Below, one piece after another: positions 1 to 7,859 of a stretch of 23,372 bases of DNA. The stretch's first letter is position 1. Each line of letters begins with the position of its first letter. The position numbers and the translations under genes are program-made. Below the pieces are notes generated by a model. That model was given only the letters and a program-made list of their open reading frames with translations, was not told the origin of the DNA and did not search any database. Where the stretch lies: NCBI GenBank assembly GCA_028293725.1, contig JAQGOE010000267.1:1-23372 (forward strand), in the 5' to 3' direction. The DNA comes from Gammaproteobacteria bacterium. GTDB lineage: Bacteria; Pseudomonadota; Gammaproteobacteria; Steroidobacterales; Steroidobacteraceae.

Positions 1-300
1 TCGGAGCGTCCATTTGCTCCAATATACAATTGGTATAACGCAACCTCGACACCTCGCCGACTCCCGGCGACAACGTGGCACGGGCCAGAGCCGTACCACC
101 CTTCGTGCGCTCTGCACCTGTTGTAGCCACGTCATGGACAAGCATTTAAGGACCGCGCAGTAGCGTGGCTTCTTCCAACGGAGAGCGCTCCGGCGGAGAT
201 TCTTTCCCCTAGTGCCAATGTGAGACGGGACACCCGCCTCGGGGTAATTAAGCTACAAGATGGGACTCGCTCATGGCCGCAGTATTGAAATCATCTCTCA
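1..300. other. Left flank, no gene recognised
   Basis: I see no convincing coding frame, RNA gene or repeat on either strand in these 300 bases up to the IS21 terminus. The sequence does not continue the small gene that is cut on the other side of the IS21 element. Confidence 0.5.
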
Positions 301-314
301 TGCAGAATTTCCCC

Positions 315-398
315 GGTTGAGGACCAGGCGATTTCCTGGGTTGGGGACCACCTAATTTCCTGAGTTCAGGACCAGCTGATTTCCTCAGTTGGGGACCA
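315..398 (+). repeat. Left-end IS21 iterons (four, 24-bp period)
   Basis: Four copies of GTT(G/C)(A/G)GGACCA start at 316, 340, 364 and 388, an exact 24-bp spacing, each separated by an ATTTCCT-like block. Multiple terminal repeats of this kind are the transposase-binding sites in IS21 elements. The istA promoter should lie in or just after this array. Confidence 0.85.
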
Positions 399-449
399 CC
401 GGCGGAGCACTTTTGAAGCGCCCAGGCTGGGCGCAGGAGTGTTCCTGCG

Positions 450-2111
450 ATGTCAAAACCCGAGGAAAATCAGTCTGTAGAGCCCGTCTACGGCATCCCG
501 TTGCTGCAACCGACTACCGTCCATCCCAGTCACGAAGGGGAAGACGGGATGGGCGCACGCAGCATGACGGTGGGGCGGTACGAAGAGATCCGGCGGCGGC
601 TGGCGGAAGGCCGCGGCTTGCGCGAGATCGCCCGAGCGTTGAACTGCTCGCGCGACACCGTGCGGGAGGTGCGCGATGGCGCAAGACACTCTCCCGATGC
701 ACCCAAGCGGCTGTCCGATCCGCTGTGGATGTTACAACTGGATTGGCCCGCCATCGTTCACGATCTGGGACTCGGCCATCCGCTGAAGTTCATCTGGGAG
801 GAAAAAGCCCAGCACCTGACAACGTACTCCAATTTTTGGAAGCAGTTTTACCGTAAGTTCCCGCAATACCGGCAAGCCTCCGTCACGGCGCGCGAGTTTG
901 ATCCCGGCGAGCGCGTGGAAGTGGATTACGCCGGCGACGCGCTTGAGTGGATCGAGGTCAAGACCGGCGAGATCCGCAAAGCGTACGTGTTTGTCGCCGG
1001 TCTGGGCTTCAGTCAACTGCTGTTTGCCTGGGCGTCTGAGGACATGAAGAGCCGCAACTGGCTCGGTGCCCATCGGCGCATGTTCAACTTCTACGGTGGC
1101 GTCCCGCACGTGACGGTTCCGGATTGTCTGAAGCAGGGCGTGCTCAAATGTCACCTGTACGATCCGGATCTGAACCCCGGCTATGCGCAGTTGGCCAGCC
1201 AGTTCTCCACCGCGGTGGTCCCGGCGCGTCCAGAACATCCCAAGGATAAAGCGATCGTCGAAGGACTGGTAAAAATCCTGATGCGCTATGCGCGCTTCCG
1301 TCATCGACGTACGCGCTTCACCTCTCTCACCCAAATCAACCAAGCCCTCGGGGAGTGCGTGGAGCGAATCAATGCGCGTCGCCACACCCGCTTTGGCATC
1401 TCACGCCGCGAACGCTTCGAGACGATCGAGAAAGCCGCTCTCAAACCGCTGCCGATCGGGGACTTCGAATGCGCGGACTGGAAGAACGCCACCCTGCATC
1501 CCGACTGTTATGTGTACATCGAGGGCGACTACTACAGCGCGCCGCATATCCATCGGCACAAGAAGCTGCGCATCAAGATCACCGAGAACCAGGTCGAGAT
1601 CTTCCTGAGCCTCGAGCGCTTGGCGATCCATCCGCGCAGTCGTCACCGCAACGGTAAGCGCATCTTCATCGATGCGCACTTCCCACCGGCGTCTCAGGCC
1701 TATTACGAAGCCACGCCGCAAAAACTGCTCTCACAGTCCCGCTTTATCCACCCTGATCTGAATCAGCTGTTCGTGGAGCTGTTCAATGCGGACGTCTATG
1801 GACACCTGCGACGCTGCCAGGGCTTCGTGAGCAGTTGCAAGAAGGAGATCAACACGGTCGGCCACGAGCTCGCCAGTGTACGCATTACCGCCGCCATCGC
1901 CACCATGCGTCGCTACAACAGGTTCCGCGTGCCGTACTTCCAGTCCCTGCTGGCTCAGGCACGTAAACAACCCACAGTCGAATCCGGTGATCGCGAGATC
2001 GTGCGCCGTCCCGGTAATCCTATGCTGCGTTACGTCGGCGGTGCCGATCAGTCCGCCGAGGTGAGCGCCGCTATCGCGTCCGCCCCACTTCAGGAGAATT
2101 TTAAATTATGA
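450..2111 (+). CDS. istA: IS21-family transposase IstA
   Basis: IstA is the DDE transposase that pairs the ends of the element and cuts and joins DNA together with IstB. The 553-residue protein has an N-terminal helix-turn-helix (about residues 39-75, GLREIARALNCSRDTVREV) and an RNase H-like core with D159 (VEVDYAGD), D225 (VPDCLKQGV) and E271 (KAIVEGLVK). A C-terminal beta-barrel-like region follows. The start at 450 gives a slightly long N-terminus; the ATG at 564 (MTVGRYEEI) is an alternative and would give a more typical length. The stop overlaps the istB start in ATGA, so the two are translationally coupled. No frameshift or missing catalytic residue is seen, so it looks active. Confidence 0.95.
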   Translation: MSKPEENQSVEPVYGIPLLQPTTVHPSHEGEDGMGARSMTVGRYEEIRRRLAEGRGLREIARALNCSRDTVREVRDGARHSPDAPKRLSDPLWMLQLDWPAIVHDLGLGHPLKFIWEEKAQHLTTYSNFWKQFYRKFPQYRQASVTAREFDPGERVEVDYAGDALEWIEVKTGEIRKAYVFVAGLGFSQLLFAWASEDMKSRNWLGAHRRMFNFYGGVPHVTVPDCLKQGVLKCHLYDPDLNPGYAQLASQFSTAVVPARPEHPKDKAIVEGLVKILMRYARFRHRRTRFTSLTQINQALGECVERINARRHTRFGISRRERFETIEKAALKPLPIGDFECADWKNATLHPDCYVYIEGDYYSAPHIHRHKKLRIKITENQVEIFLSLERLAIHPRSRHRNGKRIFIDAHFPPASQAYYEATPQKLLSQSRFIHPDLNQLFVELFNADVYGHLRRCQGFVSSCKKEINTVGHELASVRITAAIATMRRYNRFRVPYFQSLLAQARKQPTVESGDREIVRRPGNPMLRYVGGADQSAEVSAAIASAPLQENFKL

Positions 2112-2866
2112 GTACTGCGATCGCCAAGAACCTAATGGCCGAGATGAAATTGCTCGGTATGTTCGCCGCCTACGATCAGGCCGTTACCGCGGCGACCCGG
2201 GATCAAACTGGGTACTCGGAGTTCCTCGATGCGCTGTTGCAAGCGGAATGTGACTACCGCCAGGAGCGCAAGACCGGTTATCGGATCAAAGCCGCCAAGT
2301 TCACCTTACGTCCGGCGTTCGAGGACATCGACTTCACGGCCAGCCGCTCGATCAGCAAGGCGCAGATCAAGGAGCTCTACAGTCTGCAGTGGTTGACCGA
2401 GGGTCGTCCCGTGCTGCTGATCGGGCAAACCGGCGTCGGTAAAACCTTCATCGCCCAGGCTACCGGGTTGCACGCCTGCGCGTGCGGTAAGTCGGTGTTG
2501 TATATGACCGTAACAACGTGGTTGGAGAACGTCGCGCTCGCCCGATCCAGCGGCACGTACTTACGCTACCGCGACAAGATCGCCAAGCCTGACGTGCTGA
2601 TCCTGGACGACATGGGCATGCGCAAGCTCTCCGCCACCGAGGCGCAGGATCTGTGCGAGATCCTGGAAGAGCGTTCAATCGGTAAGTCCACGGTGTTCAC
2701 CACCCAACTCCCACTGGACCACTGGTCGGAAGTCATCGGAGATCCCGTGATCTCGGACGCGATCAGAGACCGCCTCGAGCACGCTGCGCTCGTCATCCAG
2801 ATCACCGGAGAGAGCTACAGGGGCGTCAAAGCACGCAAACTTGCCAGCAAGAAAAAGGACGCGTAA
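2108..2866 (+). CDS. istB: IS21-family helper ATPase IstB
   Basis: IstB is the DnaC-like AAA+ ATPase that assembles on target DNA and stimulates IstA. The 252-residue protein has the N-terminal IstB helical region (residues 1-95), a Walker A motif GQTGVGKT at 106-113 and a Walker B motif VLILDDMG at 163-170. A downstream TTQLP block resembles sensor 1. Its ATG lies inside the istA stop region, and an AGGAG ribosome site sits just upstream at the end of istA. Length and motifs are normal for the family. Confidence 0.95.
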   Translation: MSTAIAKNLMAEMKLLGMFAAYDQAVTAATRDQTGYSEFLDALLQAECDYRQERKTGYRIKAAKFTLRPAFEDIDFTASRSISKAQIKELYSLQWLTEGRPVLLIGQTGVGKTFIAQATGLHACACGKSVLYMTVTTWLENVALARSSGTYLRYRDKIAKPDVLILDDMGMRKLSATEAQDLCEILEERSIGKSTVFTTQLPLDHWSEVIGDPVISDAIRDRLEHAALVIQITGESYRGVKARKLASKKKDA

Positions 2867-2904
2867 GAATCCTCGCCTTCGGCTCCGCCAGTGACCCGGT
2901 TAGG

Positions 2905-2939
2905 TGGTCCCCAACTGGAGAAATCGGCCGGTCCTCAAC
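2905..2939 (-). repeat. Right-end IS21 iterons (two)
   Basis: Two inverted copies of the left-end repeat lie at 2905-2915 and 2929-2939, again 24 bp apart. The right end therefore has two sites against four on the left, the usual asymmetry of IS21 ends. Confidence 0.85.
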
Positions 2940-2961
2940 AGGGAAATCCTGCAGTTGAGGG

Positions 2962-3153
2962 CGAGAGAGCAGCATCGCATTCATCGATCGCCAAGGCGGG
3001 AATGTCGCGCCAGTCGGCTTCCGGGTCACGACGCTTCGCGTCGTTCCATTCGTCTTCCGAGATTTCCCGGTCCAATGTGTGGTCCAAGAGTTGCGCGTGG
3101 TGCAGCGTACAGTCTTCGTCCCGCTGAACTCCCGCGAATGCCTCGTCGATCAA
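2962..3153 (-). pseudogene. Small protein gene truncated at the IS21 end
   Basis: The minus strand encodes about 64 residues: an acidic N-terminus (LIDEAFAGV), then REISEDEWNDAKRRDPEADW, then DIPALAIDECDAALS. The frame then runs directly into the IS21 right end. It resembles a family of short uncharacterised proteins with a DW-I--AI-EC--AL core and a few more residues after it; I know no function. The only start in frame is TTG at 3153, since a stop lies upstream and no ATG is present. The missing C-terminus is not found on the other side of the IS (1-300). The 3154-3329 stretch upstream shows no gene. Confidence 0.5.
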
Positions 3154-3329
3154 GCTAGAACGGCTTGGAGATCCATTTCCGTGTTATAACAATTTAAGTG
3201 CAGACAATGGTTCGGGTGGATATTTCCATCCGGCAAACCGAAACTAGATCCGCAGTGAGGTTGGCCATAGTTCGCAACGCAAACGATTATCGGATAAATC
3301 TAAATCCGGTCAAACAATATCGCTCACAT

Positions 3330-4718
3330 TCAGTTCCCAACAAATCGTCGTCCTACGTGCAGCCCCACCAAAGCCGCTTTCTCCCCCTCCTCAAGTTTAG
3401 TGAGATGCCGCGCCCATCGCTCCAACGCCTGTTTCTTCTCCAGCGCGTAGTCGTGATGGTCATAGTGTCGATTCTGGACGCCACCGAGTCCGTGGGAAAG
3501 GAGCTGTGCGCGAACGTCGCTGGGAACCTTGAGGCTCGCAAGCATCGTCTCGGCCGTTCTGCGCAGATCGCGAAGCTCGAAATCTTCGCGCGCTTGTTTT
3601 GCTTTCAGCATTTCCGCGGAAATCTCGCCGACAATTACGCTCAGCGTCTCATGGCGCATTGTGGTCCGGTCATCGGTGCTGAATAGGGGAATCCCGGCTT
3701 CCGCCGATTTGAGGCGGCGTTCTAGAATCTCGACGGCCTGTTTGACCAGCGGCAATACATGTCGGCGTGGCTCGCGGCGCGAGCCTTTACCATCGTACAA
3801 GGTAATGATACCCGCTTTAAGATCGACATCGGCGGGAGTTACACGCAGAAGTTGCATTGGGCGCTGACCACCAAGAAACAGCAGCAGTCGCAGCGCGTCC
3901 TTTTGCGCGCCATCACGGAGTGCGTCGACCCGCCGCAGAAACGCGCCCATTTCGGACGCGTCCAGGACGCGCTTGCGGGCGCGGTTGTACTTCGAGAGTG
4001 CTCGAGCGCCGACGCTGGCGACCGTGTTTGCCTCGATGCCGAACGAGCGCAATATGAGTGGCGCGTCCGGATCGGTTTTCGAGGAGAGCGCCAGGCTGTA
4101 CGCGGCACGCAGGTAGCTGCGAAGTTTGGCCGCCGTGCGACCCTTCCCTGCTTCCGTGAGCGCACTGATCAGCGCGACGAACTGGTCGACCGTCACCTCG
4201 GTAGCCTTGCGCTCGGCGATCTCAGGCACCGCCTCAAAGACGTGCACACTGAAGATGCTGCGGACATCCCTTGCGCTTTGCTTGCCATGCTTCTCAAGAT
4301 GACCGACGTACACATCAAGGAGCTGACGCAGCGTCCCGTGCTTCGCATCCTCAGCGACACGCCGCGCGGCCTCCTCTTCAGCGGCGCGTGCGCGCTCTTC
4401 GGATTCGCGCTGCCGCTCGAAATGGGCGTGCAGATCGGTGATGCCATCGCGGTAGAGTCGAGCAAGTTTCGCGGCACGATCGCGCGCGTGGGTGAGCGAT
4501 AAGCCCCGCCTGCCGGTCTCATCGTACTCACCGAGAGGGAACGATCGCTTCACTTCCTTGCCCTGGTTGGGGACGAAGTACTGAAAGTAGAAGGCGACAC
4601 CGTCTTGCATGATGCGCGCGACGAGCCGACCGGCGCCGCGCGCACCGCCATCAGATCGCCAGAGGTCCCTTCCGCCCCACTTCGTGCGCAACCCGTTGAC
4701 CGTAAGGTTATTGGCCAT
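3330..4718 (-). CDS. P4-type tyrosine integrase
   Basis: This is a site-specific tyrosine recombinase of the island/prophage integrase type, 462 residues and intact. The N-terminal region (about 1-90) is an arm-binding DUF4102-like domain, followed by a charged helix (95-125, many E/R/A), a core-binding SAM-like domain (about 130-235) and the catalytic domain (about 250-440). Catalytic residues visible are R286 (GGQRPMQLLR), the box II segment R383-D-L-R386-R with Arg in place of the usual His, H409 (LLSHGLGG) and the nucleophile Y419 (NRHYDHHDY). It reads towards the IS21 element. No matching attachment site is evident at either end, so its element may have been rearranged by the IS21 event. 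No strong ribosome site is seen before the ATG. Confidence 0.9.
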   Translation of the reverse strand: MANNLTVNGLRTKWGGRDLWRSDGGARGAGRLVARIMQDGVAFYFQYFVPNQGKEVKRSFPLGEYDETGRRGLSLTHARDRAAKLARLYRDGITDLHAHFERQRESEERARAAEEEAARRVAEDAKHGTLRQLLDVYVGHLEKHGKQSARDVRSIFSVHVFEAVPEIAERKATEVTVDQFVALISALTEAGKGRTAAKLRSYLRAAYSLALSSKTDPDAPLILRSFGIEANTVASVGARALSKYNRARKRVLDASEMGAFLRRVDALRDGAQKDALRLLLFLGGQRPMQLLRVTPADVDLKAGIITLYDGKGSRREPRRHVLPLVKQAVEILERRLKSAEAGIPLFSTDDRTTMRHETLSVIVGEISAEMLKAKQAREDFELRDLRRTAETMLASLKVPSDVRAQLLSHGLGGVQNRHYDHHDYALEKKQALERWARHLTKLEEGEKAALVGLHVGRRFVGN

Positions 4719-4892
4719 GACGTACCAGGTCAGTCCATTGATGACCGAGACTGTGGGCCAGGACGTAGCGATCTGCCGCGGAATCTCTTACTCATAAATC
4801 GCCCCGGACCACAGAAACGCGGCGAAATTGGACATGCTCAGGGACGCATTCCATTGGAATCTTCGATCAAGGCCAGCATTGGTCCACGGAAA

Positions 4893-5120
4893 CTACCGGA
4901 GACCTTCCGGCTTCAAACTGGGATGTCGTTCGTAAAGGGGATTCACGACTCGAAAGAGCATCTCCGCCATGATCGCTCCCACAACCCTCCGATATTCCTA
5001 TAGCTCGGCCTCACCACAGTTCTCATTGACGAGGGCGACCGATCCGTTGAGGCGACCTCCAAACTCGACCATCCGATCGCTAATCTGCTTTGCGATCCCT
5101 TCGTTTTCCACGATTCGCAT
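4893..5120 (-). pseudogene. Small uncharacterised gene with in-frame amber codon
   Basis: Read on the minus strand from the ATG at 5120, the protein runs MRIVENEGIAKQISDRM, then VEFGGRLNGSVALVNENC, GEAEL, a TAG at 4998-5000, and then in the same frame EYRRVVGAIMAEMLF, RVVNPLYERHPSLKPEGLR and stop. The two halves read as one small helical protein of about 75 residues, and the sequence after the TAG is plainly coding in character (MAEML, NPLYERHP). The family is a short conserved hypothetical; I do not know a function. GAAGGAG lies directly against the ATG, so a slightly upstream start (TTG) is possible. It is either a nonsense pseudogene or a read error. The 4719-4892 stretch shows nothing. 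Confidence 0.6.
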
Positions 5121-5270
5121 CTCCTTCAATCTAACAGCAGTAGTGCCGGACCACCTACGGCGGTAAGCGTCCGCCCTGTGCCACATTGACTGCTCGTTGA
5201 CCTGCCACCCCGCATCTCATGGTCATAACGCGACAGAAGAAGACACTGTAGGTGCTATCCGGTGCGGCGA

Positions 5271-5684
5271 TCAATGTTCGAGGATGTCTTCGTCTGTGTG
5301 AAACACCGTGATCGCGCCGACTACCGAGGCTGCGTACCCTACTTTCATGCCGCGTTCGTGACTGATCCAGAGCTCGTAAGGACCCTTCCACATCTGCTGC
5401 ATGCCGAATGAATGGCGGCCCTCAACGCCTTCTGGAGTAGCGTCCTGCCTGAACGCGTTGCCCGGCTCATTTGAAAGAGACGCTGCGATTGGCAGCACGC
5501 TGACCTGAAGCTCGGTTGGACCGGCCCCACATTGTCGAAGGAAAGCCACTGACTTCCATCGTCCATCACTCGACGGATACTCCGTCGTTGGTTCGTTTTT
5601 GCACTCATCCGGCGCAACAGTGGACTTGTAGCAGGCGCTCAGCCCCACGGCGGGAATGAGCATCCATATCATTCGACCACGCAT
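5271..5684 (-). CDS. Putative lipoprotein, unknown function
   Basis: The 137-residue protein begins MRGRMIWMLIPAVGLSAC, a short lipoprotein signal with a lipobox LSAC; Cys18 would be lipidated and the protein anchored in a membrane facing the periplasm. The mature part has SSDGRWKSVAFLRQCGAG and TELQVSVLP, resembling small secreted proteins with a (D/S)G(R/K)-----F-R-CGA core. Two Cys beyond the lipobox (the C of DECKN and that of RQCGAG) may form a disulphide. A CGGAGTG ribosome site precedes the ATG by a proper distance. It stands alone between the amber pseudogene and the attachment-site region. Confidence 0.7.
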   Translation of the reverse strand: MRGRMIWMLIPAVGLSACYKSTVAPDECKNEPTTEYPSSDGRWKSVAFLRQCGAGPTELQVSVLPIAASLSNEPGNAFRQDATPEGVEGRHSFGMQQMWKGPYELWISHERGMKVGYAASVVGAITVFHTDEDILEH

Positions 5685-5834
5685 GGCGATTCACTCCGTT
5701 TAGTTGTAAGCATCCGCCCCGGGGGCGATGTTGCACAATGCCTCACCCAATCCAATTCCGTCCGGATGTCTTTACGGCGGTCGTCCGGTCGAGTATCAAC
5801 GCCGCGCTGAAGTACGCCCAGTCTCCCTTGTCGT

Positions 5835-5925
5835 CCGTTGCAGTACTGATAACACCCGGCCGAGGCAGTCCGTTGGCGAGAACAAACTGCAACGGGTGAG
5901 ATTCCCGTTGCAGTACCGTTGCAGT
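5835..5925 (+). repeat. CCGTTGCAGT repeats with perfect hairpin
   Basis: CCGTTGCAGT occurs at 5835-5844, 5905-5914 and 5916-5925, the last two 11 bp apart. An inverted copy lies at 5886-5896, so ACTGCAACGGG and CCCGTTGCAGT form perfect 11-bp arms around a 7-nt loop (5886-5914). A smaller GGTGAG/CTCACC pair (5895-5900 and 5928-5933) flanks the array. It lies about 110 bp from the tRNA attachment site, a position that suits integrase arm sites or an operator. The rest of 5685-6038 has no gene. Confidence 0.7.
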
Positions 5926-6038
5926 TGCTCACCCGCTTCCCCAGGATTATAGTGAATCCCGTGGGACCGAGATTCAAGTGATTTCAATCACTTACGGACC
6001 CAGGCAAGACGGCAGGAGATAGCGCGGGATGCCATCCA

Positions 6039-6088
6039 ACGGACTGTTAATCCGTTGGTCGTTGGTTCGATTCCAACCCGGGGAGCCA
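6039..6088 (+). tRNA. tRNA-Asn 3' fragment (attachment site)
   Basis: The sequence holds an anticodon arm ACGGA-CTGTTAA-TCCGT (anticodon GTT, Asn), a variable loop TGGTC, a T arm GTTGG-TTCGATT-CCAAC, then CCGGGGAGCCA with an encoded CCA. The matching 5' acceptor strand TCCCCGG and a D arm are absent upstream, so this is only the 3' part and not a functional tRNA. A 3' tRNA piece beside an integrase is the usual form of an island attachment site. The integrase reading in from the right ends within it. Confidence 0.88.
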
Positions 6089-7305
6089 ATTAAAACAAGG
6101 GCTTAGCTCTGTTTCTTCATCCTTTACAGAGGCACTTGTTTCCCATTTGTTTCCCAAAGGCGCGAGCTCTGCCAGCTCGGCCATCCGATCCGCCGAGTCG
6201 TCGTGCTTACGCTTCATCGCATGCGTGTAAATGGCGAGTGTGGTTCGCACATCGGCATGGCTCAGAATCTCTTGGGCTCGCCGCGGCGGCACACCCGCTT
6301 CTGACATGAAGGTCCCGGCGAGACGACGCATGTCGTGGAAGCGCAGTGGCGGTAGCCCGGCTTTGCGCAACGCTCGCCTCAGGGTATTCCGCAGCAGCTT
6401 GTCCGCATCGATCGTCCCCCGTAATCCGCTGGCATCGGCCTCGTCAGGGAACACCAGTCCGCGCTCCGTCACTGGACAGTCGAGTTTCCGGCGCCTCAGC
6501 TCAGGCACCAAGTAACCCGGTACAGGAATCGTCCGCAGACTGCTTTCTGTCTTCGTCGTGTCATCGGCTCGCCGCCGTGTCGCCTGATGCTCAACGAAGA
6601 GACGTCTGCCGTCGAGGTCGATCGAATCCCACACAAGCCCGCGAATTTCCCCCGAACGTAGTCCCGTGGTAATGACTAGCTCGACTAAAAGTCGCTCCCA
6701 GGAAATATCAAGCGCCGCCCGCAGCCGCCCGATTTCCTCGGGTTCAAGGATGTACACCGGCTTCTGGGCGCCCTTGGGCTTCTTCACGTCGGCGGCGGCA
6801 TTGTCGATCACGAGCTTAATGATCTTGCCGTGGCGCAAAACCGTGCCAATCAGGGTGAGGATCTTGGCGAGCGTGCGTGGAGCAAGGGGCTTCTCAGAAC
6901 CTCCTTTTTGCGAGGCCTTGAGGCCCGGTTGCGTCAACAGTCTTGTCTTGAAGGCAATCAGCGCCGCGGCATCATATCCCTCAGCAAACGATCGCCCAAC
7001 TCCGGCAGCAAATAGTCTCGCCCGATCGGCTTGTAGTCGGCAATGGTCGCCGGACCCGGAACAGGATCGACAAGCTGAAATTCAAAGGCGGTCCAGAGGT
7101 CCCTGAACGTGGCGGTCTGGCGCTGTTGGAAACTCGCACTTTTCGCCCGAGGGGCGATTTCATCACGGTACGCCTCTGCCGCCGCTTTTGCGTTCGTGCC
7201 AGCGCCGAACGCCTTGATCCAACGCTTCTTCCGTCGACCCCCTTCACGCGTGGTTATATCGACGACCCAAGAGCCGCGCCAATACCGAACCGATACGGAT
7301 GACAT
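6047..7305 (-). pseudogene. Tyrosine integrase, one frameshift, ends in tRNA
   Basis: Two overlapping frames make one recombinase of about 415 residues. The N-terminal part (start 7305, MSSVSVRYWRGSWVVDITTR) holds the arm-binding and start of the core-binding domain and ends at LGDRLLRDM. The other frame continues with DAAALIAFKTRLLTQPGLK and the whole catalytic domain. Counting from the TQPGLK segment, R94 (TTGLRSGEIRGL), H201--R204 (HDMRR), H227 (LSHADV) and Y237 (LAIYTHA) are all present. The frames change near 6966-6976, consistent with one lost base. The C-terminus WLPGLESNQRPTD is translated from the antisense of the tRNA-Asn 3' end, and its TAA stop lies opposite the anticodon loop. 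It is inactive unless the shift is a read error. Confidence 0.85.
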
Positions 7306-7409
7306 TCAGCCGTCCCCTTTGGCGTACTCGGTGACACACCAAATCGATCGTCTCACGCAAATACATCTGTTGGGACAACATTGCCCCCCGCGTTCAGCGC
7401 TTTCTGTCT

Positions 7410-7431
7410 CACGAGCCTGCTGAGGCTCGTG
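7410..7431. other. Perfect hairpin, 9-bp arms, 4-nt loop
   Basis: CACGAGCCT and AGGCTCGTG flank GCTG. No T-run follows on either strand, so it is not a standard intrinsic terminator. It sits between the divergent integrase remnant and the 97-residue frame at 7520, in a stretch (7306-7519) otherwise without a gene. Confidence 0.6.
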
Positions 7432-7484
7432 ATTGGCGGTCACAGGCTTCTAACCAGCCGCACCTTGCAGGTTCTGCGCAAATA

Positions 7485-7506
7485 GTTACCTTTTACTGCA
7501 GGTAAC
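7485..7506 (+). promoter_or_regulatory. GTTACC-N10-GGTAAC inverted repeat
   Basis: Perfect 6-bp arms, GTTACC at 7485-7490 and GGTAAC at 7501-7506, are separated by TTTTACTGCA. The site ends 13 bp before the ATG at 7520 and overlaps the likely leader, a position suited to a repressor operator. Its GGTAA half-sites resemble the TTTACC units of the recurrent box, but the arrangement is inverted rather than direct. Confidence 0.4.
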
Positions 7507-7519
7507 ACAAAGGGAAATT

Positions 7520-7813
7520 ATGGCCAGCGTCTCAATAGGTTCTTCGAACACCGCTCGCGCGCTCTTCAGTGGCATTCGGCATGGCAGCGCCAGCGATTCG
7601 ACAATGATTCGCGACCTCGCTCACGCGGAATCGAATGAAGCGCCCGAGTTTGTAGTGCGGGACAATACCCGCTTTAGCCGACTTGGCGCTGTCATGATGG
7701 GCTCAGGCGTGGCGGCCGGATTTACCTCAATTTACCGCGGCCATCACCGCGTCCTGTACTGTAAATGCAGGCGGCTGACCAGCAGCCGTGATGCTCAAAC
7801 GACGTCAAAGTGA
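7520..7813 (+). CDS. Unrecognised small protein, probably 3'-truncated
   Basis: The ATG at 7520 has a good ribosome site (AAGGGAA) and an inverted repeat just upstream. The first 65 residues (MASVSIGSSNTARALF... through EAPEFVVRDNTRFSRLG) have a coding look and end in a small Gly/Ala-rich patch (VMMGSGVAAGF) that could begin a membrane segment. I recognise no family. The last 30 residues are translated from the recurrent promoter box at 7721 and its downstream leader, so the frame has probably lost its natural 3' end there. It may be the stub of a gene joined to the tautomerase promoter by deletion. Confidence 0.35.
   Translation: MASVSIGSSNTARALFSGIRHGSASDSTMIRDLAHAESNEAPEFVVRDNTRFSRLGAVMMGSGVAAGFTSIYRGHHRVLYCKCRRLTSSRDAQTTSK
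7721..7762 (+). promoter_or_regulatory. Recurrent box A and -10-like hexamer (tautomerase)
   Basis: TTTACCTCAATTTACCG (7721-7737) is followed 21 nt after the second TTTAC by TACTGT (7757-7762). It points to the tautomerase ATG at 7860, giving a leader of about 90 nt. It is the best-conserved plus-strand copy of the box found at six places in the window. Confidence 0.6.
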
Positions 7814-7859
7814 CGTCTTCTTTGATACGTACCCCTATAACCACCCGAAGGACACATTT

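Larger units (their letters stand above)
301..2953 (+). mobile_element. IS21-family insertion sequence, complete
   Basis: The element has istA and istB in order with a 4-nt overlap, bounded by inverted ends of about 55 bp. The left end begins TGCAGAATTTCC at 301. The right end, read inward on the minus strand from 2953, begins TGCAGGATTTCC. Both then continue with matching GTTGAGGACC and GTTGGGGACCACCTAA blocks. The TG...CA termini fit IS21. The bases outside the two ends (ctca on the left, gttg on the right) do not match, so no target duplication is visible. Confidence 0.93.

Noticed and set aside
3198..4502. Plus-strand frames opposite the intact integrase
   Set aside because: They are antisense shadows of the recombinase, whose catalytic residues are all in the minus frame.
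5163..5730. GTAAGC(G/A)TCCGCCC at 5163 and 5706, resembling IS66-type ends
   Set aside because: The two words are in the same orientation, match for only about 13 bp and enclose a normal lipoprotein gene; no transposase or inverted partner is present.
5835..5925. CRISPR array
   Set aside because: The repeats are only about 10 bp, irregularly spaced and partly inverted; no Cas gene is present.
7410..7431. Intrinsic terminator for the integrase or upstream gene
   Set aside because: The stem is perfect, but no T-run follows on either strand, and it lies upstream rather than downstream of the integrase.
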